Source: an uncultured Paraprevotella sp.
Lineage (GTDB): Bacteria; Bacteroidota; Bacteroidia; Bacteroidales; Bacteroidaceae
Assembly: GCA_900546665.1 (NCBI GenBank)
Contig: URDY01000011.1
Span: 21,536-85,535, forward strand
Length of the DNA stretch: 64,000 bases
Reading direction: 5' to 3'
The notes beneath the pieces are model-generated. The model made no database searches, had not been told where the DNA came from, and saw nothing but the letters and a program-made list of their open reading frames with translations. The position numbers were made by a program, and so were the translations under genes. Shown piece after piece: positions 44,768-53,774 of this stretch. Each line of letters begins with the position of its first letter. Position 1 is the first letter of the stretch.

Positions 44768-46588
44768 ATGAGAAAAATTTCATTGATGATGTTAGCGTGT
44801 TTCATGGGTGTGACAACTGTTTTCGGACAGTGGAAACCTGCTGGAGACCGCATCAAGACAGACTGGGCATTTAAGGTGGATCCGGAGAATGTATTACCGG
44901 AATATCCGAGACCGATTATGGTTCGCGAACGTTGGCAGAATCTTAACGGGTTGTGGGATTACCGGGTGATAAAGCGCGCACAGCCTCAGACCGTGGTATC
45001 AGAAGGGCAGATATTGGTGCCTTTTGCTATAGAATCATCGCTTTCGGGAGTTGCCCGTCGCGTCGGTGCTGACGAGGAACTGGTTTACCAACGTTCGTTT
45101 AAGGTGAACTGTGCAGATAAAAACGAGCAGGTTATCTTACATTTCGGTGCGGTAGACTGGAAAACCGATGTATGGGTAAACGATATCAAAGTAGGTTCCC
45201 ATACAGGTGGATTTACACCTTTCTCATTTAATATTACTCATGCACTTAACCGTAAGGGAGAAAATACGCTTAAGGTCAAGGTATGGGATCCGACAGATGC
45301 GGGTTATCAACCGCGTGGAAAGCAGGTGGCCAATCCGGATGGTATCTGGTATACACCAGTGACGGGAATATGGCAGACAGTTTGGCTGGAACCTGTTGAC
45401 CAACTCCATATCAGTCATTTGAGGATTACTCCAGACATAGACCGCAGGATTCTGACGGTAGATCCACTGGTAGAAGGCATGCAGGAATCTGATATTATCG
45501 AGGTCAAGGTATATGACAAGGACAAGCTTGTAGGGACTGAAAAGTCAACCAACAGTCAGCCTGTTGAAATTGTCATGCCGGCAGACGTCAAGCTCTGGAG
45601 TCCTGAAAGTCCGTTCCTGTATGACTTGCGCGTAACGGTATGGCGTGGAGGTAAGGTCAGAGATGAAGTAAGCAGTTATGCCGCCATGCGTAAATTTTCA
45701 AGTATGCGTGACAAGTCAGGTATAATGCGAATGGCGCTTAACAACAAGCCTCTATTCCAGTTCGGTCCCTTGGATCAGGGATGGTGGCCAGACGGACTTT
45801 ATACAGCTCCTACGGATGAGGCTTTGGTTTATGACATTCAGAAAACCAAGGATTTCGGATTTAACATGATCCGTAAACATATCAAGGTAGAACCGGCGAG
45901 ATGGTATACTTATTGTGATAAGATGGGTATTATCGTATGGCAGGATATGCCAAGTGGTGACAGAGGACCACAGTGGCAGAACAGAAATTATTTCAATGGG
46001 ACGGAAATGGAGCGTAGTCCGGAGTCCGAGGCTTGTTACCGTAAAGAATGGAAGGAGATTATGGATGAGTTGTATTCATATCCGTGTATAGGTACCTGGG
46101 TACCCTTTAATGAAGCGTGGGGACAGTTTAAAACACCGGAGATTGTAGCCTGGACCAAAGCTTATGATCCTACACGTCTTGTGAATCCGGCCAGTGGCGG
46201 AAATCATTATAAATGTGGTGATATGTTGGATCTGCACAACTATCCGGGACCTGACCTCTATTTGTATGATCCTGACCGCGTGACTGTTTTGGGAGAATAT
46301 GGTGGTATCGGATTGGTATTGAAAGATCATATTTGGGAACCCGACCGAAACTGGGGCTATGTTCAGTTTAATTCTTCCAAAGAAGTCACAGACCAATATG
46401 AAGAGTATGCAAAGGTGCTGAAGAATCTGGTGGCCAAAGGCTTTTCTGCTGCAGTTTATACCCAAACCACAGATGTGGAAGTTGAGGTTAATGGTCTGAT
46501 TACATACGACCGTAAGGTGATCAAAATTGATGAGGAACGGATCAGACGAATTAACAAGGATTTGTGTAATTCCGTTTCGGATAATTGA
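44768..46588 (+). CDS. Glycoside hydrolase family 2 (beta-galactosidase/beta-glycosidase type)
   Basis: The 606-residue enzyme has a signal peptide (about 1-20), a sugar-binding jelly-roll (about 50-210; LNGLWDYRV, VWVNDIKVGSHTGGFTPF), an Ig-like domain (about 215-310) and a TIM barrel (about 320-606). Catalytic residues are visible: acid/base Glu449 in VPFNEAWGQF and nucleophile Glu510 in VLGEYGG. It lacks the long C-terminal domains of LacZ. In this cluster it probably trims a neutral sugar beta-linked to the arabinose-containing substrate; the exact sugar is unknown. Confidence 0.9.
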   Translation: MRKISLMMLACFMGVTTVFGQWKPAGDRIKTDWAFKVDPENVLPEYPRPIMVRERWQNLNGLWDYRVIKRAQPQTVVSEGQILVPFAIESSLSGVARRVGADEELVYQRSFKVNCADKNEQVILHFGAVDWKTDVWVNDIKVGSHTGGFTPFSFNITHALNRKGENTLKVKVWDPTDAGYQPRGKQVANPDGIWYTPVTGIWQTVWLEPVDQLHISHLRITPDIDRRILTVDPLVEGMQESDIIEVKVYDKDKLVGTEKSTNSQPVEIVMPADVKLWSPESPFLYDLRVTVWRGGKVRDEVSSYAAMRKFSSMRDKSGIMRMALNNKPLFQFGPLDQGWWPDGLYTAPTDEALVYDIQKTKDFGFNMIRKHIKVEPARWYTYCDKMGIIVWQDMPSGDRGPQWQNRNYFNGTEMERSPESEACYRKEWKEIMDELYSYPCIGTWVPFNEAWGQFKTPEIVAWTKAYDPTRLVNPASGGNHYKCGDMLDLHNYPGPDLYLYDPDRVTVLGEYGGIGLVLKDHIWEPDRNWGYVQFNSSKEVTDQYEEYAKVLKNLVAKGFSAAVYTQTTDVEVEVNGLITYDRKVIKIDEERIRRINKDLCNSVSDN

Positions 46589-46716
46589 CATATAGATTCT
46601 TCTTTTAATATGTTTGTCCGGAATATGACAAGGAACTCCGATAAACAATAAAAGTCATTATGACAGGTAGTTTGGAAACCTTCTCAAAAGATTGAATATA
46701 AAGAATTGTTTTTAAG

Positions 46717-46756
46717 AACTCGGAACCGGCCAAATGTCGGATTCCGAGTTTTTTAT
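46717..46756 (+). terminator. Terminator after the CAZyme cluster
   Basis: AACTCGGAA (46717-46725) pairs with TTCCGAGTT (46742-46750), with an inner CCGGC/GTCGG stem, followed by TTTTTT. Confidence 0.88.
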
Positions 46757-46766
46757 TACCGGACAT

Positions 46767-46796
46767 ATTGAAACTGCGATAATTTGTTTATTTTTG
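46767..46796 (+). promoter_or_regulatory. Promoter of the HpaII-like gene
   Basis: TATTTTTG (46789-46796) matches TAnnTTTG, with an ATTG at 46767-46770 as a weak -33. Confidence 0.55.
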
Positions 46797-46826
46797 CAGT
46801 AGTATAACAATTAAAAGATTTAGGAT

Positions 46827-47915
46827 ATGCTGACCGCTACGCGCAGAGAATGGAGTGAGATATATACATTGTTCAGAATATTGGCTGATGGTAAATTGGC
46901 TTGTGGTGATGCGTCTGGTAGACCGACAGAACGGATGTTGCCGGTATCTCGTGTCGAACGGGAGGAGCATGATGGACGGCGCAGTTATGTTATCGGAGAT
47001 TCTGAAGTCCGTCTTTTGGGGAATGGACTGGATCAGGCTTTCCCGCGAGAAGATTTTGCCGTGGCTGCCGATAAGATTCTGGGTATGCTCAAAGGACAGA
47101 ATCTGGATGTCTTGGAATCACCGGAAGAGATTGAACTGTTTCTAGAAGCATTGCAGATTGATGATTTTGAGGCTTTTACAGATGATCGTACGGACTTGCA
47201 TTTGGTCTTTTATGATGAAAGTTTTCCACCCATGGGATTCCGTATTTATTCCCGTTTCTGTGCGATGTTTCCATTGTTGGACGGTGGTCGTACGGCTAAT
47301 TTGAAATATGAACAGTCTGGAGTCCGTTTTTCGCAACCGGCTGTCAATAAGATTAATTACACAGACGATCCTTCAAACGCCAATGAAGTGGCACGGAGAA
47401 TGCTGTACATTGAGAGTTTGGGCGGAATCCTGAAATATAATGACGTAGCCGATAAGATCTTCAGAAGTAATCTGAGTATGATAGATCTCCATTTCCCGCG
47501 TGTTTTGGCAGAGATGGTCCGTTTGCTTCATCTTGATAATATTTCTAAAATTTCAGAGCTGACAGAACTGATAGAAGAACGTAATCCGTTAAAGATAAAG
47601 GAAGAGTTGATTCGTAAACATGGTTTCTATCGTTATAAGATGAAGGAATTTCTGTTGGCACTGGCTTTCGGTATGCGGCCGGCCAAACAATATAACGGAA
47701 AATCTTCTGCTGTGCAAGGCTTTTTAATGGTCGACGCAGAAGGTTGTCCGGTCTGTTACCAAAGTATGGATCGTGAGGTCTTTGCTGATTTTCTTTATGC
47801 CAATACGCGTTTGGAAAAAGGCGATCCGGAAAAAGATAAATATGGCCTGCTGGAACGTGAAAACAGACAGTATTATCTGAAGTTGAATCTGAAGGTCGGT
47901 TTTGTGAAGAGATAG
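46827..47915 (+). CDS. HpaII-restriction-endonuclease-like protein, orphan
   Basis: The 362-residue protein opens with MLTATRREWSEIYTLFRILADGKL, which recalls the N-terminus of HpaII-family endonucleases (EWSEIY...LLADGKL), as do the REE and following Y motifs. In that family, from memory, a PD-(D/E)XK-like core ends in GFSIKS; here the equivalent is Asp123 followed by GFRIYS (137-142), so the catalytic Lys is replaced by Tyr. No cytosine methyltransferase gene is adjacent. It has its own promoter and is probably a repurposed or inactive DNA-binding relative. The family call rests on remembered motif similarity, not a search. Confidence 0.55.
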   Translation: MLTATRREWSEIYTLFRILADGKLACGDASGRPTERMLPVSRVEREEHDGRRSYVIGDSEVRLLGNGLDQAFPREDFAVAADKILGMLKGQNLDVLESPEEIELFLEALQIDDFEAFTDDRTDLHLVFYDESFPPMGFRIYSRFCAMFPLLDGGRTANLKYEQSGVRFSQPAVNKINYTDDPSNANEVARRMLYIESLGGILKYNDVADKIFRSNLSMIDLHFPRVLAEMVRLLHLDNISKISELTELIEERNPLKIKEELIRKHGFYRYKMKEFLLALAFGMRPAKQYNGKSSAVQGFLMVDAEGCPVCYQSMDREVFADFLYANTRLEKGDPEKDKYGLLERENRQYYLKLNLKVGFVKR

Positions 47916-47969
47916 GGAATACTGGTTCTCAATTATAAAGCAAAAACGCTTTCAATTGTATGATATTTG

Positions 47970-48012
47970 CTGCCATCGTCTTCCGGGTTTATATTGTGGA
48001 AGATGATGGCAG
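47970..48012. terminator. Long hairpin between convergent genes
   Basis: CTGCCATCGTCTTCC (47970-47984) pairs with GGAAGATGATGGCAG (47998-48012) with one G-U pair and a 13-base loop. No clear T-run follows; it may terminate or protect both convergent transcripts. Confidence 0.6.
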
Positions 48013-48037
48013 TGATGATATAAGTTTAATATGTTTT

Positions 48038-51000
48038 TTAATGATTCATATAATCCAGCAATTCTTTGTAGGCCTGGCTGCGTGCAAGTAACTCACCATT
48101 ACCGATAAGGAAGAATTGTTTTTTAGCACGTGTAAGAGCTACATTGAGTTTACGGTCAATCCATTGATTGTCGGTAAATGTAGGTTCGGATAACATACTT
48201 AACTGATATGTCTGGTTGATAGTGGTACTGAATAGGATAATATCCCGTTGGCTGCCCTGGTAGCGTTCTACAGTATCTACAGTGATATGATCGTATTCTG
48301 GAATCTGTTGTTCTGCAAGCAGACGGTTGATCATGGCAATCTGGCTTCTGAAAGGAACAATGACGCCAATCCTGTGTTCGAAATCGTATGCCATATCGTT
48401 AAGCCGGCAAAGTTCTGCTATGGCTTTGATCAGTTTCACAACTATATCAGCTTCACGACGGTTACATTTGTCGTGGCCGGATGTAGGTATACCGGTAATG
48501 TTCAGAAATCCTGTTCTGGTATGTGCAATGTATTGTTGCCAAGGATCATTTTGACATATTGTAAATTCAAGTTCTTCCAGTTGATGAGGTACTGGTACAA
48601 TATCCAGATGTCCACCGTAGAAATGCTGATTGACAAAGTCGCTTAGAGCCGGATGCATGCGTCCCTGTTTGTGCAGCATGGCCGTAGTATATTCCAAATT
48701 CCACTTTTTCTGTAGATTATGAAGACGTTCGAAGAAAGAGTTGCGACAGTCTGTCAGTCCGATTTCATTGAGCAGGTCATTTGTTACTCTGGAATATTCT
48801 GTCGGTTGGGTTACTACGGCTGGAAGTTGTTTATGATCACCTATCAGGATAAACTTACTGATGGCACTGCGTCTTAGTCTATAGTCACCGCTATGGGCAT
48901 TGGTCGTAGCACAAAGCAATGGGAGAAGTTGAGGCTCAAGAACTTGTGAAGCTTCATCTATTATGGCAACGTCTATAGGCTTAAGATTAAACAGTTCCAT
49001 ACGGCCGCACAGACTGTTGATCGTACCTACAAATAAGCGTATGGGAGCCAGTCTTTCGTAAATCTCATTTCTATTGGCAGCTCCTTGAATGACATTTTTT
49101 AGTAAATGTGGCCGGAATGATTTGTCGCAGTTGAGTTCTTGGCCTATCCGGACGTATTTAGGCTGTGGACTGATAGTGGAAAGCATCTCGCATATTTCAT
49201 CTACAGCTCTGTTTGTATAAGCCATTAAGAGGATGGTTTTGGCTGGCTGGTCTGACATAAATTCCTGTACCATGGATTTTAAGGCTACCGATGTCTTTCC
49301 GGTACCGGGAGGGCCGATAAGCAGGAAATAATCTTTAGCCTGTTTGGCCTGAAGAACGATCCGGTCAATTTCTTCATTGAGATAATGGTTGTTGAGGTGG
49401 ATGGTGTTATCAGTTTCAGGCTTACGTTGTCCCAATATGAGTTCTTTTCGTTCTTTAGGTGCCTTCAGCAAACTGAGCAGTCCGGCATAAGCCTGACGGA
49501 ATGGACCGTCTGAATAGGACGGTTCAATTGCATAACGGCAGTCTGTGTGGAAAATATCAGCATGCCGTTGTTTGTATGTGAGACGAAGCAGAAAATGTTC
49601 GGGCGTGATTTCTTCTATAAGACATCTGAAGAATTGCCGGTTACAGACATGATCGGTTTCATGTTGCCGCTCATATAGCATAACCATGTCTCCTAAACGG
49701 AAATTAGGCAAAAAGTCTTCTTTATATTCCGGCAATTCCATGAGCAACTGTACGACAACCCCATATTCGTCTGTGATAGGATGAAGAGTAAGGTCAGTCA
49801 GGATATTACCGTTTTCCTGTTTTGTGGAGGTATCTGCATTCCATGCTTCAGCAAAACCATGTGAGGAATCTGGCCGGTCATCTCCGATTTTAGCCAAGAA
49901 CTGTTCACGTTCCATAAAGGTAAGGAATGTATGAAAATAGGCCGATTCCAGTGGAGTCATGTTTTTGAAAGGAATCAGTGTCTGCATGATCTGTGGTCTG
50001 AGATATTCGAAGTAAAAACGGTCAGCCCTTCCTGATACATTCAGGTGGGTTTCATCGAGTTCATTGAAAATATCTCGGGAATGGCCGTTGCAGATCTGAT
50101 GTTCCAATGTCACAATCTCATTACGTAATGCCATGGCTTGTTGGATATTGTGACGTGTGACATCTATGGCATAGAAGCGTGGATAACGGGAGTAGAACAG
50201 ATACGACTGGACATCATGCAGATTACGTCCCATGTTGAAATAAAGTATTTCCTTATAAAGAGCCATTTGCAGCTGGTGTTCTTCACGTGGGCGAACAGAA
50301 GGAAATTCTTCTGCCTTGCCACTTTTCAGTTCGATGAGTTTGTCCAGTGCATTGGTCAATAAGTCCATACGTCCTTGTAACCCCAGGGATTCGCAAAGAA
50401 AGGAAGGTTCAAGCTGTACGTTGGTTGATTCTATATCAATATCGGCAGCACTGAATTTATGATGAATGGTTTCACGTATGGAATGAAATTGGGTTTCACA
50501 TTGCGTGAAGAATTCTTTGTCTATATCGGATAGTGTTGCATATTCCAGCGGATTATCCTGAAAACTTTTTCGGATGGCACGCAGATAGAGCTCCCGTTCT
50601 GAGATGGAACAATCTTCTGTGTTTTCATAAATACATTCATCGAGGAACAGATTGGCAACGTTTCCTAGTTGAATGGCTGCCGAACGTGCCGCAGGAGCGA
50701 ATTTATTGATCAGGTGTGTATAACAGCTTCTGCCGTATGGTTTTATACAGGCACACAAGGCTGTGATATCAATAAGAAAATCCGGATTGAGGATGATCAT
50801 CTCCGGATTAAGAATAAGCTCATTGTTTTTTTCTTTGGTCTTGACGTTTAGAAGATTGACTTGTGCACCTTTGTAGAGTTGTGTTTTCAGATTGGCGAAC
50901 GGTGCATCTTCTTGTGAAGCGTAGCAAACCTTTAAGTCTTGTAGCTCTGGCTGTTCTGGTGATTGTCCGTAAATAAATGAGGAATCCCATTCGTAGACTG

Positions 51001-51427
51001 TAAGACGGAGTCTCTTGATGATACTTGATGCTCGGTCAGATTTGGCCGGACTACGCCAATGTGTGGGAAGAATAGTTTGCAGATTGGCAGGAATCTGTGC
51101 TTGACAAAACCGGGCAATACTGTCGCATACGGCTTTGAGATCGTAAAGGTAGTCCTTTTCGTTTGCATCGTATTGTTTGGTTTCAATACGGTGTACGTGG
51201 GCGCGGAATATTTCCAATGGTCTTGACGGACATCCCGTAGTTCGGCAAAGTGTGTGCAAACGAGATGAAAAATTGGTGAAATCTGCACTGAATCCGGCCG
51301 TGTGGTTCTTGACTGTCCGAACGATAAGCTGATCCAGTAGATGATAACGTTCTGATAAATGTCCTGTTTGGGTGTGTATATGCCAGATCTGGCTGAAAAG
51401 TTCGTCAGGTGATTCTGTCATTGTCAT
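48038..51427 (-). CDS. Dna2-like fusion of RecB-type nuclease and superfamily 1 helicase
   Basis: The 1129-residue protein has a PD-(D/E)XK nuclease core (about residues 345-395) with GRMDLL, the catalytic IELKSGK and the RecB/Cas4-type EHQLQMALYKE motif. The SF1B helicase follows: Walker A GPPGTGKTS near 700, AYTNRAVDEI, DEASQVLEP, GDHKQLPAV and LNVALTRAKKQFFLIG. This order matches eukaryotic Dna2 and bacterial DNA2/NAM7-type proteins. Scattered cysteines in about 225-290 could hold an iron-sulfur cluster, but spacing was not verified. It probably processes DNA ends; it could also belong to defence. Confidence 0.85.
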   Translation of the reverse strand: MTMTESPDELFSQIWHIHTQTGHLSERYHLLDQLIVRTVKNHTAGFSADFTNFSSRLHTLCRTTGCPSRPLEIFRAHVHRIETKQYDANEKDYLYDLKAVCDSIARFCQAQIPANLQTILPTHWRSPAKSDRASSIIKRLRLTVYEWDSSFIYGQSPEQPELQDLKVCYASQEDAPFANLKTQLYKGAQVNLLNVKTKEKNNELILNPEMIILNPDFLIDITALCACIKPYGRSCYTHLINKFAPAARSAAIQLGNVANLFLDECIYENTEDCSISERELYLRAIRKSFQDNPLEYATLSDIDKEFFTQCETQFHSIRETIHHKFSAADIDIESTNVQLEPSFLCESLGLQGRMDLLTNALDKLIELKSGKAEEFPSVRPREEHQLQMALYKEILYFNMGRNLHDVQSYLFYSRYPRFYAIDVTRHNIQQAMALRNEIVTLEHQICNGHSRDIFNELDETHLNVSGRADRFYFEYLRPQIMQTLIPFKNMTPLESAYFHTFLTFMEREQFLAKIGDDRPDSSHGFAEAWNADTSTKQENGNILTDLTLHPITDEYGVVVQLLMELPEYKEDFLPNFRLGDMVMLYERQHETDHVCNRQFFRCLIEEITPEHFLLRLTYKQRHADIFHTDCRYAIEPSYSDGPFRQAYAGLLSLLKAPKERKELILGQRKPETDNTIHLNNHYLNEEIDRIVLQAKQAKDYFLLIGPPGTGKTSVALKSMVQEFMSDQPAKTILLMAYTNRAVDEICEMLSTISPQPKYVRIGQELNCDKSFRPHLLKNVIQGAANRNEIYERLAPIRLFVGTINSLCGRMELFNLKPIDVAIIDEASQVLEPQLLPLLCATTNAHSGDYRLRRSAISKFILIGDHKQLPAVVTQPTEYSRVTNDLLNEIGLTDCRNSFFERLHNLQKKWNLEYTTAMLHKQGRMHPALSDFVNQHFYGGHLDIVPVPHQLEELEFTICQNDPWQQYIAHTRTGFLNITGIPTSGHDKCNRREADIVVKLIKAIAELCRLNDMAYDFEHRIGVIVPFRSQIAMINRLLAEQQIPEYDHITVDTVERYQGSQRDIILFSTTINQTYQLSMLSEPTFTDNQWIDRKLNVALTRAKKQFFLIGNGELLARSQAYKELLDYMNH

Positions 51428-51445
51428 GATATTCCGGAATGATGT

Positions 51446-52711
51446 TTACTCTGTCTCTTTCTTTTGTTTGTATTTCTCTTCCAGTTCTTCTGCACTCAGT
51501 ACTTTGCTCTTGAAATTATGTGGTGTGTTGGGTTTGACACTGTAGGGTGAAAGTGGTGTGCCGCCTCCACCTGTTCCGCGTCTGTAGCGCTCCCATCTTT
51601 GAAGAATGGATATGACGTAATTGTAGGTTTCCGATCCTCGCAAATAGCCAAAACGGACATCTGGATCATTATAGAAAGCCGGTTGACTGAGCTTTAGAAT
51701 GAATGGAGCTACGTTTTGCCAGGAACGTTCGTCCTTTCCATGTTTCCGTGCAAGCGTCATGGCGTCACGTACATGCCCCGGGCCTCCGTTGTAGGCAGCC
51801 AGTACGAATTGCAGACGGTCAGCACGTCCGGGGATGTCACTGAAAAGACTGTTAAGTTCCCGGAGATATTGGGCTGCTGCCTGAATATTACGTTCAGGAT
51901 TATGCATCTGGCTGGCCGGTAAACCAAGATGAGCGGCTGTTTCGGGCATGATCTGCATCAATCCGCGAGCGCCAGCCCATGACAATGCTTCCGGATCGAA
52001 TCCGGATTCCTGATAACACTGAGCTGCCATCAGCCGCCAATCCCATCCGATTGCCTTACTATGCCGGATGAAATGCTGGTCGTATGGTGAGATAATTCCT
52101 TTCTGACGATTCATGAAAGGAGCCCGAACGTGACGTTTTACGCCTCCTCCGTTGGAATAACGCAACCGATCATTTTCTGCCAAAACAGTTCGGATCTCCG
52201 GTTTATACCAATTATTGAGAGCCTTGGCCAGAAATTGGGCTTCTTTTCGGATGACCCATTGTTTTTTCCCGTTGGCTGTAGAGTCTGTTCCAAACCAAAC
52301 ACCGGCTTGAGTCAATTCTTGATCCTTTAATGATTTTTGAGGAATTTCCAAAGCAATGAGGTCTACCTCGTTTTGTTTCAGACGTCTGAACATTTCTGCA
52401 GTATCACGAGCGGTTTCCATTCGCAAACGGGCACCGACTGAAACGGCAAATTTTTCTGCCAGTTCAAATTGGAGGCCGAATCCTTTACCACGGTATTCAA
52501 AATAAGTTTCAGGTCCGGAAAGTGTAATGGCTATGAGCTCACCTGCTTCCTGAATTTCTTCTAAATCGAAGGCTGATTGCTGTTCCTGTAGTTCATCATC
52601 ATTATCACTGGTAATGCCCAAGGGTGATATTCGCTTTTCTTCTTGTTCATGACAAGATATACTCCCCAGCAATGTGCAAAGGAGTATAAAGAAGAAAACG
52701 TTTTTTTTCAT
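51446..52711 (-). CDS. MltF-type lytic murein transglycosylase (lipoprotein)
   Basis: The 421-residue protein has a lipoprotein signal (Cys near residue 20 in GSISCHEQ). A periplasmic solute-binding-like domain (about 50-185; LIAITLSGPETYFEYRGKGFGLQFELAEKFA) is followed by an SLT domain (about 215-375) with the catalytic Glu in YQESGFDPEALSW, GLMQIMPETA and AAYNGGPGHV. This is the MltF/YfhD architecture, cleaving peptidoglycan to anhydromuropeptides. The tail is Lys/Glu-rich. It is 17 bases downstream of udk and likely co-transcribed. Confidence 0.92.
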   Translation of the reverse strand: MKKNVFFFILLCTLLGSISCHEQEEKRISPLGITSDNDDELQEQQSAFDLEEIQEAGELIAITLSGPETYFEYRGKGFGLQFELAEKFAVSVGARLRMETARDTAEMFRRLKQNEVDLIALEIPQKSLKDQELTQAGVWFGTDSTANGKKQWVIRKEAQFLAKALNNWYKPEIRTVLAENDRLRYSNGGGVKRHVRAPFMNRQKGIISPYDQHFIRHSKAIGWDWRLMAAQCYQESGFDPEALSWAGARGLMQIMPETAAHLGLPASQMHNPERNIQAAAQYLRELNSLFSDIPGRADRLQFVLAAYNGGPGHVRDAMTLARKHGKDERSWQNVAPFILKLSQPAFYNDPDVRFGYLRGSETYNYVISILQRWERYRRGTGGGGTPLSPYSVKPNTPHNFKSKVLSAEELEEKYKQKKETE

Positions 52712-52728
52712 TAATGCAGTTTCGTCGT

Positions 52729-53358
52729 TTAAATTGTGGTGGAATTAATGTCGTAAATGTGGTGAAGTATGTATGTACGCATGATCTGGATAGCTTTTTC
52801 GTTATTGCCACCTTGTGGAATAATGAGATCCGCGTATTGTTTGGTAGGTTCAATAAATTCCAGGTGCATGGGTTTAAGTACCTTTCGATACCTGTCCATG
52901 ACCATTTCTGCCGTACGTCCTCTTTCGAGCACATCCCGCTCAATGACACGAATGAGTCTTTCATCGGGATCAGCATCTACAAATATTTTCAAATCCATCA
53001 GGTCTCGCAATTCCTTCTTGCATAAGGCCAGAATACCTTCAATGATAACGACTTTCTTGGGTTCTACGTGAATGGTTTCTTTTTTACGGTTGCACTCTAA
53101 ATAAGAATAGGTCGGTTGTTCAATGGCATGTCCTGCTTTGATTTCTTTGATTTGTTGGATAAGAAGATCCCAATCAAAGGCAGAGGGATGGTCGAAATTG
53201 ATCTTGCGGCGTTCTGCCATGGTGAGTGGCGTCGTATCGTTATAGTAAGAATCTTGCGGAATGAGTGTTACTTCATTCTGAGGTAATGATTCGATTATAC
53301 GTTTCACTACTGTTGTTTTTCCTGAGCCGGTTCCGCCGGCAATTCCGATGATATACAT
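52729..53358 (-). CDS. udk: Uridine kinase
   Basis: Full-length 209-residue enzyme phosphorylating uridine/cytidine with ATP or GTP. It has the P-loop GGTGSGKTT (8-16), PQDSYYND (about 39-46), NFDHPSAFDW (about 58-67), the lid motif RRIIRDVxxRGR-like IRVIERDVLERGR (about 138-150) and FIEPTKQYADLIIPQGG (about 176-192). It is transcribed leftward with mltF. Confidence 0.96.
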   Translation of the reverse strand: MYIIGIAGGTGSGKTTVVKRIIESLPQNEVTLIPQDSYYNDTTPLTMAERRKINFDHPSAFDWDLLIQQIKEIKAGHAIEQPTYSYLECNRKKETIHVEPKKVVIIEGILALCKKELRDLMDLKIFVDADPDERLIRVIERDVLERGRTAEMVMDRYRKVLKPMHLEFIEPTKQYADLIIPQGGNNEKAIQIMRTYILHHIYDINSTTI

Positions 53359-53385
53359 GATTCTATCTGATTAAATTCGATGAAT

Positions 53386-53418
53386 TTTGCGGTCTTCCAC
53401 AAAAATAATCTATCTTTG
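53386..53418 (+). promoter_or_regulatory. Promoter of the Dabb/thioesterase operon
   Basis: TATCTTTG (53411-53418) with TTTG at 53386-53389, 21 bases upstream: an excellent Bacteroides -33/-7 pair, about 38 bases before the ATG. Confidence 0.7.
53400..53407 (-). promoter_or_regulatory. udk promoter -7 element
   Basis: The minus strand reads TATTTTTG (TAnnTTTG). It lies 3 bases from the oppositely oriented -7 element at 53411. Confidence 0.45.
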
Positions 53419-53456
53419 CAAAGATAAGTAATAATCTTTAAAAACAAAGGAATTGT

Positions 53457-53774
53457 ATGGTAAAACATATTGTATTATTTCAACTAGATCCTGAAATGGA
53501 GTCAAATGCCCGTTTGAAAGTAATGCAGGCCTTTAAAGAAGGCATAGAAGCATTGCCGGAGAAAATTGCCTGTATACGAAAAATTGAAGTAGGTCTTAAT
53601 ATTAATTCAGAAGAAACATTTGATATTGCTTTATATAGTGAGTTTGATACGTTGGAAGATGTGAAGGAGTATGCAAAACATCCTGCGCATTTGGCTGTCG
53701 CTGCTTTACTTAGGGATTGCAAGAAGAGTCGCTCATGTGTGGACTATGAATGTAAAACATCATGCGCAGAATAA
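53457..53774 (+). CDS. Dabb (stress-responsive alpha-beta barrel) family protein
   Basis: The 105-residue protein is a single Dabb domain: MVKHIVLFQL, EIGVNINSEETFDIALYSEFDTLEDVKEYAKHP-like pattern and terminal strand CVDYECK. Members form dimeric ferredoxin-like barrels with varied or unknown functions. It overlaps the thioesterase start by 13 bases and is co-transcribed with it. Confidence 0.9.
   Translation: MVKHIVLFQLDPEMESNARLKVMQAFKEGIEALPEKIACIRKIEVGLNINSEETFDIALYSEFDTLEDVKEYAKHPAHLAVAALLRDCKKSRSCVDYECKTSCAE

Noticed and set aside
52769-53071. Plus-strand ORF (100 codons) opposite udk
   Set aside because: Antisense to intact udk codons with no independent signals.
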